Positions 36,694 to 47,511 are shown, numbered from the stretch's first letter. The stretch is DNA of 64,000 nt from Sabulicella rubraurantiaca (GCF_017355885.1 NZ_JAFEUU010000002.1:124001-188000), one strand, 5' to 3'. Notes: generated by a model from the letters alone, not told the origin. Translations and numbers: made by a program.

Positions 36694-37836
36694 TCAGCTT
36701 TTCCAGAAATCCCGCACCTTGGCGAAGAAGCCCTCGCTTTCCGGCGAGGACTTGTCCTCCTTGGCGGATTCCGCCTCGAACTCCTCGAGGAGTTCGCGCT
36801 GGCGCGGCGTCAGGCTCTGCGGCGTTTCCACCGCGACCTGTACATACATGTCGCCGCGCGCAGCGGAGCGCAGCACGGAGAAGCCCTTGCCGCGCAGGCG
36901 GAAGCTGTCGCCCGTCTGTGTGCCCGGCGGGATCTTCACGGCGGAGCGGCCACCCTCGATGGAGGGCACCTCGACCGAGGCGCCCAGCGCGGCCTGTGCC
37001 ATGCGGATGGGCACGCGCACCATGATGTTGGGGCCTTCCCGCTGGAAGATCGGGTGCGGGGTGATGCCCACATCCACGTAGAGATCGCCGGCCGGTGCCC
37101 CGCGCAGCCCTGCCTCGCCCTCGCCGGAGAGGCGGATGCGCGTGCCGTCCTCCACGCCCGCGGGGATGGAGACGTTGAGCGTGCGGTCGCGCTGCACGCG
37201 CCCCGCGCCGTGGCAGATCTTGCAGGGGTTCTTGATCGTGCGGCCCGTACCCGAGCAGGTCGGGCAGGTGCGCTCGATCAGGAAGAAGCCCTGCTGCGCG
37301 CGGACCTTGCCGGCGCCGCGGCAGGTGCCGCAGGTCTGCACATTGGCGGAGCCGCCCTCGGCGCCCGAGCCGGAGCAGGCCTCGCAGGCAACGCTGGACG
37401 GGACGCGGATGGTCTTCTTCACCCCCGCGAAGGCTTCCTCCAGCGTGATCTGCACTTCCTGGCGCAGGTCGGCGCCGCGCCCGGCATTGGCACGCGCGCC
37501 CTGCCGCCCACCGCTGAAGCGGCCGAACATCTCCTCGAAGATGTCCTCGAAGCCACCGGCGCCGAAGGGCCCGGCCCCACCGCCGAACCCGCCCGGCCCG
37601 CCGCCGCCATTCTCGAAGGCGGCGTGGCCGTAGCGGTCATAGGCGGCGCGCTTCTCGGCGTCCTTCAGCGTGTCATAGGCCTCGTTCAGTTCCTTGAACT
37701 TGCCTTCCGCCTCAGCATTCCCCTGGTTGCGGTCGGGGTGCCACTTCATGGCGAGCTTGCGGTAGGCCTTCTTGAGGTCGTCCTCGGAGGCGTCGCGCGC
37801 GACGCCCAGGACCTCGTAATAGTCGCGCTTGGCCAT
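36694..37836 (-). CDS. dnaJ: Chaperone DnaJ
   Basis: This 380-residue Hsp40 co-chaperone stimulates DnaK ATPase and delivers clients. The J domain (residues 1-70) has [20 protein letters not shown] and the HPD motif in [10 protein letters not shown] Gly/Phe-rich linker follows ([20 protein letters not shown]). Four zinc-finger repeats are visible in order: [24 protein letters not shown] and CKICHGAG. The C-terminal substrate-binding domains include [20 protein letters not shown] and [19 protein letters not shown]. It lies 110 bp downstream of dnaK on the same strand, the conserved dnaK-dnaJ order. A heat-shock promoter candidate is upstream of dnaK. Confidence 0.98.
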   Translation of the reverse strand: MAKRDYYEVLGVARDASEDDLKKAYRKLAMKWHPDRNQGNAEAEGKFKELNEAYDTLKDAEKRAAYDRYGHAAFENGGGGPGGFGGGAGPFGAGGFEDIFEEMFGRFSGGRQGARANAGRGADLRQEVQITLEEAFAGVKKTIRVPSSVACEACSGSGAEGGSANVQTCGTCRGAGKVRAQQGFFLIERTCPTCSGTGRTIKNPCKICHGAGRVQRDRTLNVSIPAGVEDGTRIRLSGEGEAGLRGAPAGDLYVDVGITPHPIFQREGPNIMVRVPIRMAQAALGASVEVPSIEGGRSAVKIPPGTQTGDSFRLRGKGFSVLRSAARGDMYVQVAVETPQSLTPRQRELLEEFEAESAKEDKSSPESEGFFAKVRDFWKS

Positions 37837-37946
37837 GGTTCAGCCTTTGATCGGACGGCAAGGGGCCGTCCCACGAAACCCTGGAAGAAGCAACGCCCGG
37901 ATCATTGCTGACCCGGGCGCCTCGGTCGCGTTGCGCTCGCGCGCCC

Positions 37947-39869
<1,923 letters not shown>

Positions 39870-39959
39870 CCGTGTTTCTCCTATGCGGCGGCCTGGGAAG
39901 CGGCCCTTGCGAGGCACCGCGTCCCGCCCCTCGCGGATGGGGTGTTCACGACACCCGAG

Positions 39960-39986
39960 ATATTGAGCCGGACGTGGCGCGGCAAG
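39960..39986 (-). promoter_or_regulatory. Possible sigma-32 (RpoH) promoter of dnaK
   Basis: On the minus strand CTTGCC (39981-39986) and CAATAT (39960-39965) are separated by 15 bases, resembling the alphaproteobacterial RpoH pattern of CTTG and an AT-rich C-x-ATnT -10. No CIRCE inverted repeat was found, so HrcA control is not indicated. The rest of 39870-40110 shows no coding frame that I trust. Confidence 0.4.
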
Positions 39987-40109
39987 GGGTGGGGTGTGGG
40001 AATTCCGCAACAGACGCCGCGGCTTGACTTCCCGCACCCTCCATCGCACTCACGCCCCGCCCGCGCGACGGCGGGCCTCATCCGGGATGACGATGCCCCC
40101 CCTTCCGAC

Positions 40110-40669
40110 CAGCCCCTGGAGCCTGTTTCGGTCCCTGGCCCATCACCGGCTACCGTCCGCTGCCGCTGGACACGGCGCGTTTCCATCCCGGCCAGCCCTG
40201 TGACGAGCGGCCCGTGGATCTATCTGCGCTTCGTCAGCAAGGCGGCGCCGCACCGGATCACCATGCTGGATTTCTTGCGCCTGAGACGCCATGCGCTTCC
40301 TGTGGGTAGCGCATGGCGTCTCAGGCGCGGAGCTTGCTGGGCTGTTCCGGCGCTCCCGCGTCGTGCTGAACCTGCATGCCGATGGCGTGCCGGCACAGGA
40401 GCCGCGCCTTTTCCTCGCCGCCGCCTGCGGCTGCCGCGTGGTAACGGATCTGCTTTCGGCCGCCCCCACCGCCTTCCGCGACCGCATCGTCAGCCTGCCC
40501 GGCCCCTGGAACGAGGCCCGGCTGCGTGCGGAGGTCGAGGCCTCCAAGCTCCAGCCCTGGACCGCGCGCGACGAGGCAGCGAGAGTTTCGCTCGGCGTGC
40601 GCCGCATGATCGCGGAGGTGACGGGCCTCGCCGTGCCTCCTGCCCCCGACGCAAGAGGAGGGTTTCCCC
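40110..40669 (+). pseudogene. Remnant of a CgeB-like glycosyltransferase with frameshifts
   Basis: Three adjoining frames each read as part of one glycosyltransferase C-terminal half. The first gives ITGYRPLPLDTARFHPGQ and DERPVD (about 40137-40210). The next gives IYLRFVSKAAPHRITMLDFL and RLRRHA (about 40213-40292). The third, from 40291, gives MRFLWVAHGVSGAELAGLFR, RSRVVLNLHADGV and EPRLFLAAACGCRVVTDLL, the conserved nucleotide-sugar-binding end of the CgeB / Glyco_trans_1_2 type. No in-frame stop follows until deep inside the next gene, so the 3' end is also damaged. At least two indels are needed to restore one frame. The N-terminal half is missing. A perfect 21-bp inverted repeat sits at the second frameshift. 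Decay or assembly error are both possible. Confidence 0.6.
40277..40328. repeat. Perfect 21-bp inverted repeat inside the glycosyltransferase remnant
   Basis: The arms 40277-40297 and 40308-40328 are exact reverse complements (outer part GCGCCTGAGACG, inner part CCATGCGCT) around a 10-base loop. The length is far beyond chance for coding sequence. It coincides with a frameshift point, so it could be an insertion scar, a replication-slippage product or a fold-back sequencing artefact. Confidence 0.85.
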
Positions 40670-41632
40670 ATGCACGACACCGCCATGGCCGCCGGCAAGG
40701 CCTTCTTCGCCGCCTACATGCCGGAGGGCGGCAAGCGCGTCCTCGATCTCGGCTCGCTGGACGTCAATGGAAGCCTACGCGACGTGGCGCCGCCGGGCAC
40801 GGATTACGAGGGTGCCGACCTGGCCCCTGGGCGCGGCGTGGACATCGTGGTGGAAGCGGGGGCGGAGCTTCCCTTCCCGCCGGAGAGCTTCGACGCCTGC
40901 GTCAGCACCTCCTGCTTCGAGCATGACGGTGTCTTCTGGGAAACGATCTGCCGCATCGCGCGCATGATGCGGCCGGGTGGGTTGATCTACATCAATTCGC
41001 CCTCAAACGGCCCCTACCACGCCTATCCGCGCGACAATTGGCGCTTCTATCCCGATGCGGGCCTGGCCCTCGCGGAATGGGCCACCAAGCAGGGCTTCCC
41101 CCTGACGCTGATGGAAAGCGGCATCCTCCGTCGCCGGGCGGACCCGGTGGGTTGGAACGACTTCGTGGCCGTACTCCAGAAGGACCCGGTCGCCCCACCG
41201 GCCCGCTTCATGCTCGAAGCCTTTCCGGATGCGATGAATGTCCGCCGCCACGGCACCGAGGCGCTGCTGAACCCGGAACCGCAGCCGGAGGACCAGCACC
41301 TGCTGCATGCCGCACGTCACGATGCCGGGCGCCGCGCCGAGGAAGCGGCGGCGCTGAGCGCGCGCGCGGCGGCGGCGGAGTTGGAGGTGGCACGGCTGCG
41401 CCAGCATGCGGCCGCGCTGGAATCGAAGTTGGGCCTGCGCGAGGCGGAGGCCGGCGCGCTGCGCGATGGCCTGGCGGCGAGCGGCGCGCAGGCCGCCAGG
41501 TGGGAAGACCGTCTGGCCACGCTGGAGGCCGCGCTGGCCGATGCACAGAAACAGCTGGCGGAGATGACCGCCTCGACCAGCTGGCGCCTCACCTCGCCGC
41601 TGCGGGCGGTCGGGCGGCGGCTGAAGGGCTGA
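40670..41632 (+). CDS. SAM-dependent methyltransferase with C-terminal coiled coil
   Basis: In this 320-residue protein, residues about 20-150 form a class I methyltransferase: KRVLDLGSLDVNGSLRDVAP is motif I (a DLGS variant), AELPFPPESFDACVSTSCFE follows, and MMRPGGLIYINSPSNGPYHA covers the post-catalytic strand. From about residue 215 to 300 the sequence is a heptad-rich Ala/Glu/Arg/Leu coiled coil. It ends with ASTSWRLTSPLRAVGRRLKG, a tail often found at the end of polysaccharide-cluster glycosyltransferases and methyltransferases. AGGAGGG before ATG 40670 sets the start. Together with the adjacent glycosyltransferase remnant it looks like part of a surface-glycan modification unit. The acceptor is unknown. 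Confidence 0.87.
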   Translation: MHDTAMAAGKAFFAAYMPEGGKRVLDLGSLDVNGSLRDVAPPGTDYEGADLAPGRGVDIVVEAGAELPFPPESFDACVSTSCFEHDGVFWETICRIARMMRPGGLIYINSPSNGPYHAYPRDNWRFYPDAGLALAEWATKQGFPLTLMESGILRRRADPVGWNDFVAVLQKDPVAPPARFMLEAFPDAMNVRRHGTEALLNPEPQPEDQHLLHAARHDAGRRAEEAAALSARAAAAELEVARLRQHAAALESKLGLREAEAGALRDGLAASGAQAARWEDRLATLEAALADAQKQLAEMTASTSWRLTSPLRAVGRRLKG

Positions 41633-41635
41633 GGC

Positions 41636-41658
41636 GGAGGGGGCGCGAAGCCCCCTCC
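41636..41658. terminator. Bidirectional GC terminator hairpin
   Basis: A 9-bp stem (GGAGGGGGC / GCCCCCTCC) with loop GCGAA lies between the convergent methyltransferase and Bug genes, 3 bp after the former's stop and 12 bp after the latter's. Nearly the same stem terminates ahcY. Confidence 0.65.
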
Positions 41659-41670
41659 CTATGGCGCGGA

Positions 41671-42660
41671 TCAGTCCGCGTACTGGCCGGCAGCCTGGAT
41701 GATCGGCCGCCAGCGGGCGATATCCGCCTGCCAGAAGGCGCGGTGCGCCTCCGGCGTCGCCTTGTCCTGGGAGACGGGCTCCGTGCCCAGGTCGTTGAAG
41801 CGGCGGACCAGGTTGGGATCGCGCAGCGCCGTCTGCAGGGAAGCGGACAGGCGGTTCACGATCTCGCGCGGGGTGTTCCGCGGCGCGTAGAGCCCGTGCC
41901 ACACGCTGACCTCGAAATTCGGCAGCCCGGCCTCGCGCGCCGTGGGAACGTCTGGCAAGGCGCCGACGCGGTTCTCCGTGGTCGTGGCGAAAGCGCGGAT
42001 CGTCCCGGCGCGGATTTGCTCCGTCGTGTTGGTGGTCTGGTCGCACATCAGGTCCACCGTGCCGCCCACGAGGTCGTTCATCGCCGGGGCGGTGCCGCGA
42101 TAAGGAACCGTTGTCATCGGCACCTGCAGCGCCGACTGGAACAGCAGGCCGCAGAGGTGGGAAGCGGCGCCGACGCCGGCATTGGCCAGGTTGATGCGGT
42201 CGCGCTGGCGGCGCACCAGGGCGATCAGTTCCTGGAGGTTGTTCGCCTCGATACCGCGCTTGGCGACGAGGGTCATCGGCACCTCGGTGATGAGGCCGAC
42301 CGCCTCGAAGCCGTTCACCGGGTCATAGGCGAGGCGGCGATACAGGGTCGGGATGGTCGCCATGCCGATATGGTGCACGAGGATGGTGTAGCCATCCGGG
42401 CGGGCCTGAGCCGTGCGCTGCGCGCCCAGCGTGCCGCCGGCCCCGCCCACATTCTCCACCACCACCGTGCCGCCCAGGTCGCGGCCCATGGCTTCGGCCA
42501 CCAGCCGCGCCACGGTGTCGGTCGGCCCGCCCGCCGCGAAGGGAACTATCACCGTGATGGTGCGGTCGGGGTAGCGGGACTGGCCGAGGGCCGGGAGGGC
42601 AAGACCGGAAAGCGCAACAGCGGGAAGGGCGCGCCGGGAGAGGCGGGACATATCATTCAC
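41671..42660 (-). CDS. Bug/TctC family tripartite tricarboxylate receptor
   Basis: This 329-residue exported binding protein has a signal peptide ending at LPALGQ, then the Bug signature DRTITVIVPFAAGGPTDTVA, VVVENVGGAGGTLGAQRTAQ and ARPDGYTILVHHIGM. Next come INLANAGVGAASHLCGLLFQ, the VPYRGTAPAMNDLVGGTVDL block, and VWHGLYAPRNTPREIVNRLS. It lies 56 bp downstream of a second Bug gene in the same orientation. The pair share architecture but differ widely in sequence, so they bind different ligands or are old duplicates. No permease is present. The ATG at 42660 is used; MSRLSRR (42651) is an alternative. Typical ligands of the family are small carboxylic acids. Confidence 0.93.
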   Translation of the reverse strand: MNDMSRLSRRALPAVALSGLALPALGQSRYPDRTITVIVPFAAGGPTDTVARLVAEAMGRDLGGTVVVENVGGAGGTLGAQRTAQARPDGYTILVHHIGMATIPTLYRRLAYDPVNGFEAVGLITEVPMTLVAKRGIEANNLQELIALVRRQRDRINLANAGVGAASHLCGLLFQSALQVPMTTVPYRGTAPAMNDLVGGTVDLMCDQTTNTTEQIRAGTIRAFATTTENRVGALPDVPTAREAGLPNFEVSVWHGLYAPRNTPREIVNRLSASLQTALRDPNLVRRFNDLGTEPVSQDKATPEAHRAFWQADIARWRPIIQAAGQYAD

Positions 42661-42716
42661 TCCGTGTGAGGCGACAGGCGGCGGTTATGTCGCCTCGCAC
42701 CGGTGCCAACGCAAGG

Positions 42717-43670
42717 TTAATTCTGCGGGACTTCCAGCCGTGACAGGACCGGGCGCCAGCGCTGTGCCTCGCTGGCGAGGAACGCGCCGAACTCGGCCGG
42801 GGTGCCGCCCTTGAGGAACTGCGCCTCGTTGGTCAGGCGCTCGCGGACGCGGGGCTCGCGCAGCGCCTCGTTGGCGGCGACATTCAGCCGCTCCACCGTG
42901 GCGGGCGGCGTGCGGGCGGGGGCCAGCAGCCCGAACCAGGATTCGGCGACGAGGCCAGGGTAGCTCTCGGCGAAGGTGGGCACGTCGGGGGTGGAGGGCA
43001 CGCGCTCCGCGCTGGTCCAGCCCAGGATGCGGCCCTGGTTGTTGCGGAACACCGGCAGGGCAGTCGAGCCCGCGACCACCAGCAGGTCGATGTCACCGGC
43101 CATGAAGGCGGTCTGCGACTGGGCGTCGCCGCGATAGGTGACGTCCTGCATCGTGACGCCCATGCGCTCGAGCACCATGAGCATGGCGACATTGGTCAGG
43201 GTGGTAGGGCCGTTGGTGCCGTAGGTGATGCGGCCCGGCCGTTCCCGCGCGGCGGCGGCCAGGGCGGCGATGTCGGCCGGCCCGTTGTGGCGCGCGATCA
43301 CCGCGAAGGGAAAGGTGGAAACGAGCATCACCGGCGCGAAATCCTCCACCTTGTAGGAAAGGTTGCGGTGGATCGCCGGGTTGATGGTGAGGGTGGTGCC
43401 CGCCGCCATGAGGGTCGTGCTGCCATCGGGCGCCGCGCGGGCCACCGCCTCGGCGCCGACGATGGTGTTGCCGCCGGGCCGGTTCTCCACCACCACGTTC
43501 TGGCCGAGCACGGCCGACATGCGCTCCGCCATCAGGCGCGACACGGTGTCCGTCGAGCCGCCCGGCGCGAAGGGAACGATGATCGTCACGGTGCGGGACT
43601 GGGCCAGGGCGGGCGTCGCAAGGGCGAGCGGCGCCAGGGCCAACGTGGCCCGGCGAGTGGTGCGCGGCAT
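42717..43670 (-). CDS. Bug/TctC family tripartite tricarboxylate receptor
   Basis: This is a 317-residue periplasmic binding protein. ATG 43670 with GGAGGAAACC directly upstream gives a normal signal peptide ending ATPALAQ; a longer frame beginning 24 codons upstream is less likely. Landmarks are RTVTIIVPFAPGGSTDTVSR, VVVENRPGGNTIVGAEAVAR and AAPDGSTTLMAAGTTLTINP, then ITYGTNGPTTLTNVAMLMVL and VTYRGDAQSQTAFMAGDIDL. The C-terminus GAFLASEAQRWRPVLSRLEV is typical. It is transcribed with the following Bug gene, 56 bp away. Upstream, across an 83-bp gap, lies a divergent sensor kinase, which could conceivably respond to the same nutrients, but no evidence beyond position supports this. Confidence 0.93.
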   Translation of the reverse strand: MPRTTRRATLALAPLALATPALAQSRTVTIIVPFAPGGSTDTVSRLMAERMSAVLGQNVVVENRPGGNTIVGAEAVARAAPDGSTTLMAAGTTLTINPAIHRNLSYKVEDFAPVMLVSTFPFAVIARHNGPADIAALAAAARERPGRITYGTNGPTTLTNVAMLMVLERMGVTMQDVTYRGDAQSQTAFMAGDIDLLVVAGSTALPVFRNNQGRILGWTSAERVPSTPDVPTFAESYPGLVAESWFGLLAPARTPPATVERLNVAANEALREPRVRERLTNEAQFLKGGTPAEFGAFLASEAQRWRPVLSRLEVPQN

Positions 43671-43753
43671 GGTTTCCTCCGGTCTTTTGGGCAGCTTCGC
43701 CACCGTGATTAACCGTAACAGGAACTTGCTGGCCATGCCCATCCGGGGCCGTT

Positions 43754-46480
43754 ATGTTCGGTCGCATGGTGTACGGGTCGCCTGACACCCTCCTGGCGCC
43801 CATCGGGATGGGACAAATATTCGACGAAACGGATTGGTCTGCCACTGCGCTGGGCCCTCGGGCCCGCTGGCCGTTGGCCCTGCGCCTTGCGGTGGACCTC
43901 ATCCTGGCCTCGCGTTTTCCCATGAGCGTAGCGTGGGGGGAGGAGCGCACCCTCCTCTACAACGACGCCTATGCCGAGATCCTGGGCGAGCGGCACCCGG
44001 GGGCGCTGGGCCGGCCCATGCAGGCGGTCTGGCCGGAGGTTTGGCCGGAGATCAGCCCCCTGGTCGCGCGGACCTTCGCGGGCGAGGCGGTTTGGCGCGA
44101 GGACATGCTCCTCACGCTGGAGCGTTATGGCCACCCGGAGGCGGCCTGGTTCACCTTCTCCTTCTCGCCGCTCCGCGACGGTCTGGGCGCGGTGTGCGGG
44201 ATGCTGAACACCGTGGTCGAGACCACGGGGCGGCAGCGTCTGGAAGCCTCGCTGCGGCACAGCGAGGCGCGCCACCGTGCCTTGCTGGAAAGCATCGGCG
44301 ACGGGTTCTTCATGCTCGACCGCCATTGGCGCTTCTCCTACGTCAACCCGCAGGGCGCGCGCATGCTCGGTCGCGAGGTGTCGGAGATGCTGGGGGCGGT
44401 CATCTGGGACGCCTTCCCGGGCCTCGCCAACTCCCGCTTTGAGGCGATGTATCGCCGCGTCGCCGAAACGCGGGTGATGGGGACCGAGCGGGCCTTCTAC
44501 CCGGATCACGGGCGCTGGTATGAGGTGCGTGCCTTTCCTGCAGAGCCGGGAGGGATCTCCGTCTTCCTTCGCGACGTGTCGGAGGAGGTGCGCAAGGACG
44601 AGGCGCTGCGCCGCTCGGAAACCCGCTACCGCTCCCTGTCCGAGGCATCATCGCAGCTGGTCTGGACGCTGGACGAGGCGCAGCGCATGGGCGGCGACCA
44701 GCCCGGCTGGGAGGCCTTCACCGGCCAGGGCGCAGCGGCGCGCGACGGGCTGGGATGGCTGGAGGCCGTCCACCCGGACCACCAGGGCCGCCTGCTCGTC
44801 CTGGCGAGTGGGGCGGTGGAGGAAGGCCAGCCCTATGAGGCGGAATTCGTGCTGCGCCGCCATGATGGCGTCTGGCGCACCCTGCGTGCGCGCGGCGTGC
44901 CGGTCCGCGACGCCGAGGACGTGGTCGTGGAATGGGTGGGCAGCGGCGCCGACGTCACGGAGCAACGCCTGACCGAGCGGCGCCTCGCCCTGGCGATGGA
45001 GGGGACGAGCGACGGGCTGTGGGATTGGAACCTCGTTTCCGGCGAATGCTTCCACTCGCCCCGCATCCCCGCGATGCTCGGCCACGCACCGGAGGAGTGG
45101 GACAGCAGCCACGAGAACTGGCTCCGCAACATCCACCCCGAGGACCGGCCATCGGTCGAGGCACGCCTGCACGAGCACCTGGAGGGCGAGACGGAGGACT
45201 ACTCCGCCTCTTACCGGGTGCGGCACCGCGACGGGCGCTGGCTGTGGATCCTGTCGCGCGCCCGGGCGCTGCGCGACGTGGAGGGCTGCGCCATCCGCCT
45301 AGTGGGCGCCCACACCGACATCACCGCCCAGAAGGAGGCCGAGACGGCGCTGGCCGAACGCGAGGAGCGTCTGCGGATCATGGCGGATGCCATGCCGCAG
45401 ATCGTGTGGTGGGCGGCGCCGAGCGGGGAAACCCTCTGGTACAACCGGCGCTGGCACGAGTTCACTGGCATCCCCCGCACCGACGTCGCGCCGCCCCCCG
45501 CCGAGCGCATGCAGGTGTATCATCCTGAGGACCTCCCCATCGCGCAGGAGCGCTGGCGGCGGTCGCTCCGGACCGGCGAGCCCTACGAGGTGGAGTACCG
45601 CTTCCTCGAGGCGGCGACGGGACAGTGGCGCTGGCACCTGGGCCGCGCCCTACCGGCGCGCGACGCGCAGGGCCGTATCACAGCCTGGTATGGCACCGCC
45701 ACCGACATCCACGACCAGCGCGAGGCGCGCGAGATCCTCACCCGCTCGCATGACGAGCTGGAGCGGCTGGTCGCCGCGCGCACGGCGGAACTGATGCGCG
45801 CCGAGGCGGCGCTGCGCCACAGCGAGCGGCTGCAGGCCATGGGGCAGCTCACCGGCTCCATCGCGCATGATTTCTCCAACGTGCTGCAGGTGGTGGATTC
45901 CGGCCTTCACCTCCTCGCCAGCGAGGATCTGTCCGGTGAGGAGCGGCTTCAGGTTTCGGACGGGGTCAGCGCCTCGCTGGAGAATGCGCGGCGGATGACC
46001 CGTCAGCTCCTCGCCTTCGCGCGGCAGCAGCCGCTGGAGCCCGCGACGCTGGACCTCAACGCCCGGCTGCGGGCGATGCGGGAGTTGCTGCGCCATTCCC
46101 TGGGCCAGCGCATCGAGCTGAAGACGGAGTTCGCCGAAGGGCTGCCCCCGGTCACGCTGGACCCGGCGCAGCTGGAGACGGCGCTGCTGAACCTCGTGAT
46201 GAATGCGCGCGACGCCATGCCAAGTGGCGGGACGCTCACCCTTTCGACCGCGATGGAGGATGGCCGCGTGGCGCTGACCGTCGCCGACACCGGCGAGGGC
46301 ATGCCGCCCGAGGTCCTGGAACGGCTCTTCGAGCCCTTCTTCACCACCAAGCCGGCGGGCAAGGGCACTGGACTCGGCCTCGCCCAGGTGCATGGGTTCC
46401 TCGCCCAGTCGGGTGGCGAGGTGCGGGTGGAAAGCGCGCCCGGCGAGGGTAGCCGCTTCACCCTGCTCCTGCCTTCCTAA
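43754..46480 (+). CDS. Multi-PAS sensor histidine kinase, orphan
   Basis: This 908-residue soluble kinase contains about five PAS/PAC domains in series: around 25-165 (first PAS, with ILASRFPMSVAWGEERTLLY), 175-300 (IGDGFFMLDRHWRFSYVNPQ), 300-415, 415-540 (GTSDGLWDWNLVSGECFHSP) and 540-665 (MADAMPQIVWWAAPSGETLW). A linker coiled coil follows. The H-box is GQLTGSIAHDFSNVLQVVDS with the phospho-acceptor His near residue 701. The ATPase domain has LNLVMNARDAMPSGGTLTLS, DTGEGMPPEVLERLFEPFFT and KGTGLGLAQVHGFLAQSGGE. It ends soon after the G2 box, so there is no receiver domain, and no response regulator gene is adjacent. Heme, flavin or small ligands may bind the PAS domains. The start at 43754 is the first ATG; MVYGSP (43766) is an alternative. 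Confidence 0.93.
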   Translation: MFGRMVYGSPDTLLAPIGMGQIFDETDWSATALGPRARWPLALRLAVDLILASRFPMSVAWGEERTLLYNDAYAEILGERHPGALGRPMQAVWPEVWPEISPLVARTFAGEAVWREDMLLTLERYGHPEAAWFTFSFSPLRDGLGAVCGMLNTVVETTGRQRLEASLRHSEARHRALLESIGDGFFMLDRHWRFSYVNPQGARMLGREVSEMLGAVIWDAFPGLANSRFEAMYRRVAETRVMGTERAFYPDHGRWYEVRAFPAEPGGISVFLRDVSEEVRKDEALRRSETRYRSLSEASSQLVWTLDEAQRMGGDQPGWEAFTGQGAAARDGLGWLEAVHPDHQGRLLVLASGAVEEGQPYEAEFVLRRHDGVWRTLRARGVPVRDAEDVVVEWVGSGADVTEQRLTERRLALAMEGTSDGLWDWNLVSGECFHSPRIPAMLGHAPEEWDSSHENWLRNIHPEDRPSVEARLHEHLEGETEDYSASYRVRHRDGRWLWILSRARALRDVEGCAIRLVGAHTDITAQKEAETALAEREERLRIMADAMPQIVWWAAPSGETLWYNRRWHEFTGIPRTDVAPPPAERMQVYHPEDLPIAQERWRRSLRTGEPYEVEYRFLEAATGQWRWHLGRALPARDAQGRITAWYGTATDIHDQREAREILTRSHDELERLVAARTAELMRAEAALRHSERLQAMGQLTGSIAHDFSNVLQVVDSGLHLLASEDLSGEERLQVSDGVSASLENARRMTRQLLAFARQQPLEPATLDLNARLRAMRELLRHSLGQRIELKTEFAEGLPPVTLDPAQLETALLNLVMNARDAMPSGGTLTLSTAMEDGRVALTVADTGEGMPPEVLERLFEPFFTTKPAGKGTGLGLAQVHGFLAQSGGEVRVESAPGEGSRFTLLLPS

Positions 46481-46486
46481 CCCCTC

Positions 46487-46990
46487 CTACCACGCCATCG
46501 GCGTGGTGAGGCGCAGCCCAGGCGCGGGGTTCTGGAACAGGCGGTTTTCCCGCGTCGCGTAGGCGCCATCCTGCGCCACGCCTCGCCCGGGAAGGCGCGG
46601 ATTGATCAGGGTCGGCTCCAGGCCCGATTCCGCCAGGGCGGACCGGCGGCCGGTGGGCCCTTCCAGGTCGAGGTTTGGGCGCGGCGCCAGTTCGGGCCGC
46701 GCGGCCACGGGTGGCGGCGCGGCTGCGGAGCCAGCAAAGCCGCCCGCGGGGGGAACACCGCCGGTGCCGGGCATGCCGCCATCCATATAGGCGCGGTCGC
46801 GCGGGTCACGCGGACGGGAGCGCCGCGGCGGGCTGCGGCGGCGTTGGGCCGGCTGCGCCGCCTGGGGCGCGGCGGGCTGGGCCGCCTCGGGCGCGGGCGG
46901 CGCGATGGCCGGAACCTCGAAATTCTGTGCGCGGACCGGGGCCGCGCCCAGCAGCATCAGCAGAGCAAGGAGCGGCAAGAGCAGGATCAC
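46487..46990 (-). CDS. Proline-rich secreted hypothetical protein
   Basis: This 167-residue protein begins with a clear signal peptide (ILLLPLLALLMLLGAAPVRA, then Q) and continues with a low-complexity region rich in Pro, Ala and Arg (QPAAPQAAQPAQRRRSPPRR). A more ordered C-terminal part follows: GRRSALAESGLEPTLINPRL, GVAQDGAYATRENRLFQNPA and PGLRLTTPMAW. The GTG start at 46990 overlaps the Nudix stop by four bases (GTGA), so it is translated after the Nudix gene. I do not recognise the family. A periplasmic or outer-membrane-associated role is likely from the export signal. It converges on the PAS kinase with 6 bp between stops. Confidence 0.7.
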   Translation of the reverse strand: MILLLPLLALLMLLGAAPVRAQNFEVPAIAPPAPEAAQPAAPQAAQPAQRRRSPPRRSRPRDPRDRAYMDGGMPGTGGVPPAGGFAGSAAAPPPVAARPELAPRPNLDLEGPTGRRSALAESGLEPTLINPRLPGRGVAQDGAYATRENRLFQNPAPGLRLTTPMAW

Positions 46991-47511
46991 AGGCCAGCCA
47001 TGCCGCGTGAATCTTCCGGAGGGTTCGTCTCCACCCCCGGCAGGTTCCGCCGCCAGGCATTCAGCGCCCAGCGGACAGAGGGAAAGGCGATGCTGTCCCA
47101 CGGGATCTCCTCCCACGCGAAAAGCGCCACTTCCTGGCTCTCCGGCCCGGCGGCGAAGCCTGGCTCGGCCAGGGAGGCACGGAAGATCACCTGCACCTGG
47201 CCGATGCGGGCGATCGAATACACGGCGAGAACGCTTTCCAGGGACAGACGTGCGCACGCCTCTTCCCACGCCTCGCGCCGGGCCCCCTCCTCTACCGTCT
47301 CGCCCAATTCGAGGTAGCCCGCGGGCAAGGTCCAGAACCCCTTGCGCGGCTCGATGGCGCGACGGCACAGCAGGATGCGGCCCCCTTCCGACACGACGCT
47401 GCCCACCACCACCTTCGGGTTCTCGTAGGCGATGAATCCGCATTCGCCGCAAACCAGGCGCTCGCGATCCTCGCCCTCCGGCACGCGCCGGGTGAAGCGG
47501 GCAGCATCCAT
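46987..47511 (-). CDS. Nudix hydrolase
   Basis: This 174-residue hydrolase cleaves a nucleoside diphosphate linked to another moiety. The Nudix box is AGYLELGETVEEGARREAWE followed by EA, matching G-x5-E-x7-R-E-x2-E-E with Ala replacing the last Gly. An N-terminal CGECGFIAYENPKVVVGSVV contains a CxxC knuckle as in NudC-like and related housekeeping members, but only one Cys pair is present. GRILLCRRAIEPRKGFWTLP precedes the box. Likely substrates are ADP-ribose, NADH or similar. It is the first gene of a two-gene unit with the proline-rich secreted protein. The start at 47511 is the first Met of the frame. Confidence 0.9.
   Translation of the reverse strand: MDAARFTRRVPEGEDRERLVCGECGFIAYENPKVVVGSVVSEGGRILLCRRAIEPRKGFWTLPAGYLELGETVEEGARREAWEEACARLSLESVLAVYSIARIGQVQVIFRASLAEPGFAAGPESQEVALFAWEEIPWDSIAFPSVRWALNAWRRNLPGVETNPPEDSRGMAGL

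Noticed and set aside
39870-40050. CIRCE element or HrcA site upstream of dnaK
   Set aside because: No TTAGCACTC-N9-GAGTGCTAA repeat is present; only a single GAGTGC-like half occurs by chance.
39994-40203. 69-codon plus-strand frame upstream of the glycosyltransferase remnant
   Set aside because: Low-complexity composition, no ribosome-binding site, and it overlaps the frame encoding the recognisable glycosyltransferase segment.
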